A stretch of 64,000 nt of DNA, taken from contig NZ_OZ251603.1 in assembly GCF_965243865.1 (NCBI RefSeq), forward strand, positions 1 through 64,000, read 5' to 3'. A model generated the notes under the pieces. It did not search any database and was not told the DNA's origin. It worked only from the letters and a program-made list of their open reading frames with translations. Positions 62,395 to 64,000 of the stretch are shown here, one piece after another. Positions within the stretch are counted from its first letter, which is position 1; each line of letters begins with the position of its first letter. Position numbers and translations under genes: made by a program. This DNA is from Hyphomicrobium_A sp965243865. GTDB taxonomy: Bacteria; Pseudomonadota; Alphaproteobacteria; Rhizobiales; Hyphomicrobiaceae.

Positions 62395-62594
62395 CGGGCA
62401 CCACCTAGCCACGCCGCCTTGCGTGCGGGCAACTCATTCATGATCTGGCGCCGTTCGAGGCTTGTCAGCTTCGACCAGCGCGCGATTTCAGGAACCGAGC
62501 GCCCGCAACCGCGACAAAGACCGGTCGGCCGGTCGATCTCGCACACGTTGATACAAGGCGTCTCGATATTGGGACGATTTGGAATGTTGCTCAC
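62391..62594 (-). CDS. DUF1289 family protein
   Basis: A 67-residue protein with the conserved cysteine pattern TPCINVCEIDRPTGLCRGCGR followed by EIARWSKLTSLERRQIM, the DUF1289 signature. Start is a GTG at 62594. The cysteines may bind a metal. It is translationally coupled to the following protease gene. Function unknown. Confidence 0.9.
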   Translation of the reverse strand: MSNIPNRPNIETPCINVCEIDRPTGLCRGCGRSVPEIARWSKLTSLERRQIMNELPARKAAWLGGAR

Positions 62595-62639
62595 CGGGCG
62601 TATTTAGCGCCGGCCAAACGGAAGTACAACGCTTCCCCG

Positions 62640-64000
62640 TCAGCCGAAGGCGGCCGTATCGCCGTTCTCAATGCGCGCCCGCACCCGAGCGGGGCGGGGA
62701 GGGCGCGGCGCCATCCCTTTGAGGCGGTGGGTTTCGTGCCCAAGCGGCTGCAGCGGTCCCATCGACTGCAGCACGCGGTATGCCGGCAAGATGACTTTCG
62801 CGGCCGTGCCCTTGCGCAGCTCCGACTGCAGATCGAGATTGCCGCCATGCAGCTCGATGAGGTTCTGCACGATGGCAAGGCCAAGTCCCGCGCCCCCCTC
62901 AGCGGTCTGCTGTGCCAGCGTGCCTTGGCCGAAGGCCTGCAGCACCTTCGGGATTTCTTCCTCTGGAATGCCGGGGCCATTGTCGCGCACGGCAAGGAAC
63001 TGCCCGCCATCGGGCATCTTGCCGACGCTCAGCGTGATGCGTCCGCCCTTCGGCGTGAACTTCAACGCGTTGGACATCAGGTTCAGGCAGATCTGGCGCA
63101 TCGCCCGTTGATCCGCCCACACGATCGGCAGGTCCGCTTCCGTCTCCTCGACGACTTCGATGCCCTTTCCTTCGGCGCGCAATTTCAACAACCGGTGGCA
63201 TTCGTCGATCACGTCAGCCAGACGCAGTGGTTCTTCGTGCAGCTCATAGCGGCCGGACTCGATGCGCGTCAGGTCGAGAATTTCGTTGATCAGGTGTAAC
63301 AGGTGCTTGCCGCTTTCGAGGATGTTCTCCGTGTACTCGCGGTACTTCGGGTTGTTGAGCGGCCCGAACATCTCTTCCTTCATCACCTCGGAGAAACCGA
63401 GAATCGCATTCAGCGGCGTGCGCAGCTCGTGGCTCATGGTGGCAAGGAAGCGCGACTTGGCGCTGTTTGCAGCCTCTGCCCGCCGGCGCGCCTCATCGGA
63501 AACGGATTTCTGCTCCTCGAGTTCGGCGATCAGCGCATCCTTCTCGGCGCGGTATTCCAGCATCGACAGCACAGTCGAACGCAGCCCGCGCGCCAGGAAC
63601 GTGAAGTAGAGGTGGATGCCCACCGCCATCGTCGCCAGCGCCAGGTAGAACGAGTTGTCGAGCATCAACAGCCGCCCGACCACGGCCAGCGTCATCGGCA
63701 CCGTGCCAGCATAGAAGATGGCCGGCAGCGTCGCCGCGAACATCGTGCGTATCGCCAGCACGACAATCAGCGTCGCGAAAATGAAGACGTGCGAAGAGAA
63801 CACCATGTCCGTTGGCGCACCGAGCGTCTCGCGCACGCCAACCAAGGCAAAGCCGGCGAGGGCAAGGCCGTTGAACAGCTCGAGGAGTACGAACCGGCGC
63901 CGCCACATGCGGATGTTGAGCTGCGCCTGCGGCTGATGCAGAAACCGGCGCGCCTGATCGAGCAGCAGCACCTTGGCGACGATCACGGTAACGAGCCACA
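62640..64000 (-). CDS. membrane sensor histidine kinase (5' end outside window)
   Basis: At least 453 residues; the frame is open through the window edge (WLVTVIVAKVLLLDQARRF), so the N-terminus is missing. Several membrane helices are followed by a coiled coil (YRAEKDALIAELEEQKSVSDEARRRAEA), the H-box FLATMSHELRTPLNAILGFSEVM, N-box NLMSNALKF, G1 DNGPGIPEE and G2 GGAGLGLAIVQNLI. Complete catalytic core of the PleC/DivJ-like class common in alphaproteobacteria. No receiver domain is visible. Confidence 0.9.
   Translation of the reverse strand, partial: WLVTVIVAKVLLLDQARRFLHQPQAQLNIRMWRRRFVLLELFNGLALAGFALVGVRETLGAPTDMVFSSHVFIFATLIVVLAIRTMFAATLPAIFYAGTVPMTLAVVGRLLMLDNSFYLALATMAVGIHLYFTFLARGLRSTVLSMLEYRAEKDALIAELEEQKSVSDEARRRAEAANSAKSRFLATMSHELRTPLNAILGFSEVMKEEMFGPLNNPKYREYTENILESGKHLLHLINEILDLTRIESGRYELHEEPLRLADVIDECHRLLKLRAEGKGIEVVEETEADLPIVWADQRAMRQICLNLMSNALKFTPKGGRITLSVGKMPDGGQFLAVRDNGPGIPEEEIPKVLQAFGQGTLAQQTAEGGAGLGLAIVQNLIELHGGNLDLQSELRKGTAAKVILPAYRVLQSMGPLQPLGHETHRLKGMAPRPPRPARVRARIENGDTAAFG

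Overview
The window looks like the chromosome of a G+C-rich methylotrophic alphaproteobacterium, most likely Hyphomicrobium or a close relative. This is inferred from gene content and from the order of the chloromethane-utilisation (cmu) genes, which matches what I recall of Hyphomicrobium; no database search was possible.

The main result is a complete integrative element of about 38.8 kb (18794-57607). A perfect 31-bp direct repeat occurs at 18794-18824 and again inside the 5' end of dusA (57577-57607). A tyrosine integrase (56222-57313) sits directly beside the dusA copy, the standard layout of dusA-targeting islands. A second, decayed copy of the same integrase type lies just outside the left repeat (18465-18740). 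An older island therefore probably occupied the same site, and some or all of bases 1-18793 may belong to it.

1-18.8 kb: a NitT/TauT-type ABC importer with a glutamine synthetase-like ligase and a creatininase-family hydrolase; a malic enzyme; a secreted esterase; a DUF4239 membrane protein; an exbD-tonB-receptor-exbB-cpdB group that looks like a nucleotide-scavenging system; an Hsp70-like protein; and the integrase relic.

19-39 kb: a ten-gene minus-strand operon, cmuB-cmuC-cmuA-fmdB-paaE-hutI-metF-fhs-folD-purU. It can carry the chloromethane methyl group through a corrinoid protein to tetrahydrofolate and on to formate. Two members, the HutI-like and Fhs-like proteins, have lost residues essential to the enzymes they are named for. 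A divergent TetR-family regulator follows, then OmpW, an HPP-family protein, a tandem cold-shock-like protein and a btuB-btuF-btuC-btuD vitamin B12 uptake operon under a cobalamin riboswitch. A palindrome of the TACAGNNCTGTA type occurs twice upstream of cmuB, once upstream of ompW and once in the btuB promoter. This suggests that one TetR regulon couples chloromethane use, an outer-membrane protein and supply of the corrinoid cofactor.

39.5-49 kb: mosaic accessory DNA with a winged-helix protein and a phosphoesterase, a serine resolvase with a possible res site, an unknown 370-residue protein, a tRNA-Gly fragment, a candidate small RNA and an AlpA-like regulator. A translationally coupled pair follows: a PPDK-like protein without the PEP/pyruvate domain and a PhoU-like protein. 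A small helical protein ends the stretch.

49-57.6 kb: a cobalt/nickel-type metal resistance set (dmeR-dmeF-czcB-czcA divergent from an RcnA-like exporter, with an RcnR-type operator between them), then the integrase.

57.6-64 kb: dusA and ordinary chromosomal genes (TSUP exporter, phosphohexomutase, two retropepsin-like proteases, a DUF1289 protein, and a sensor kinase cut by the window end).
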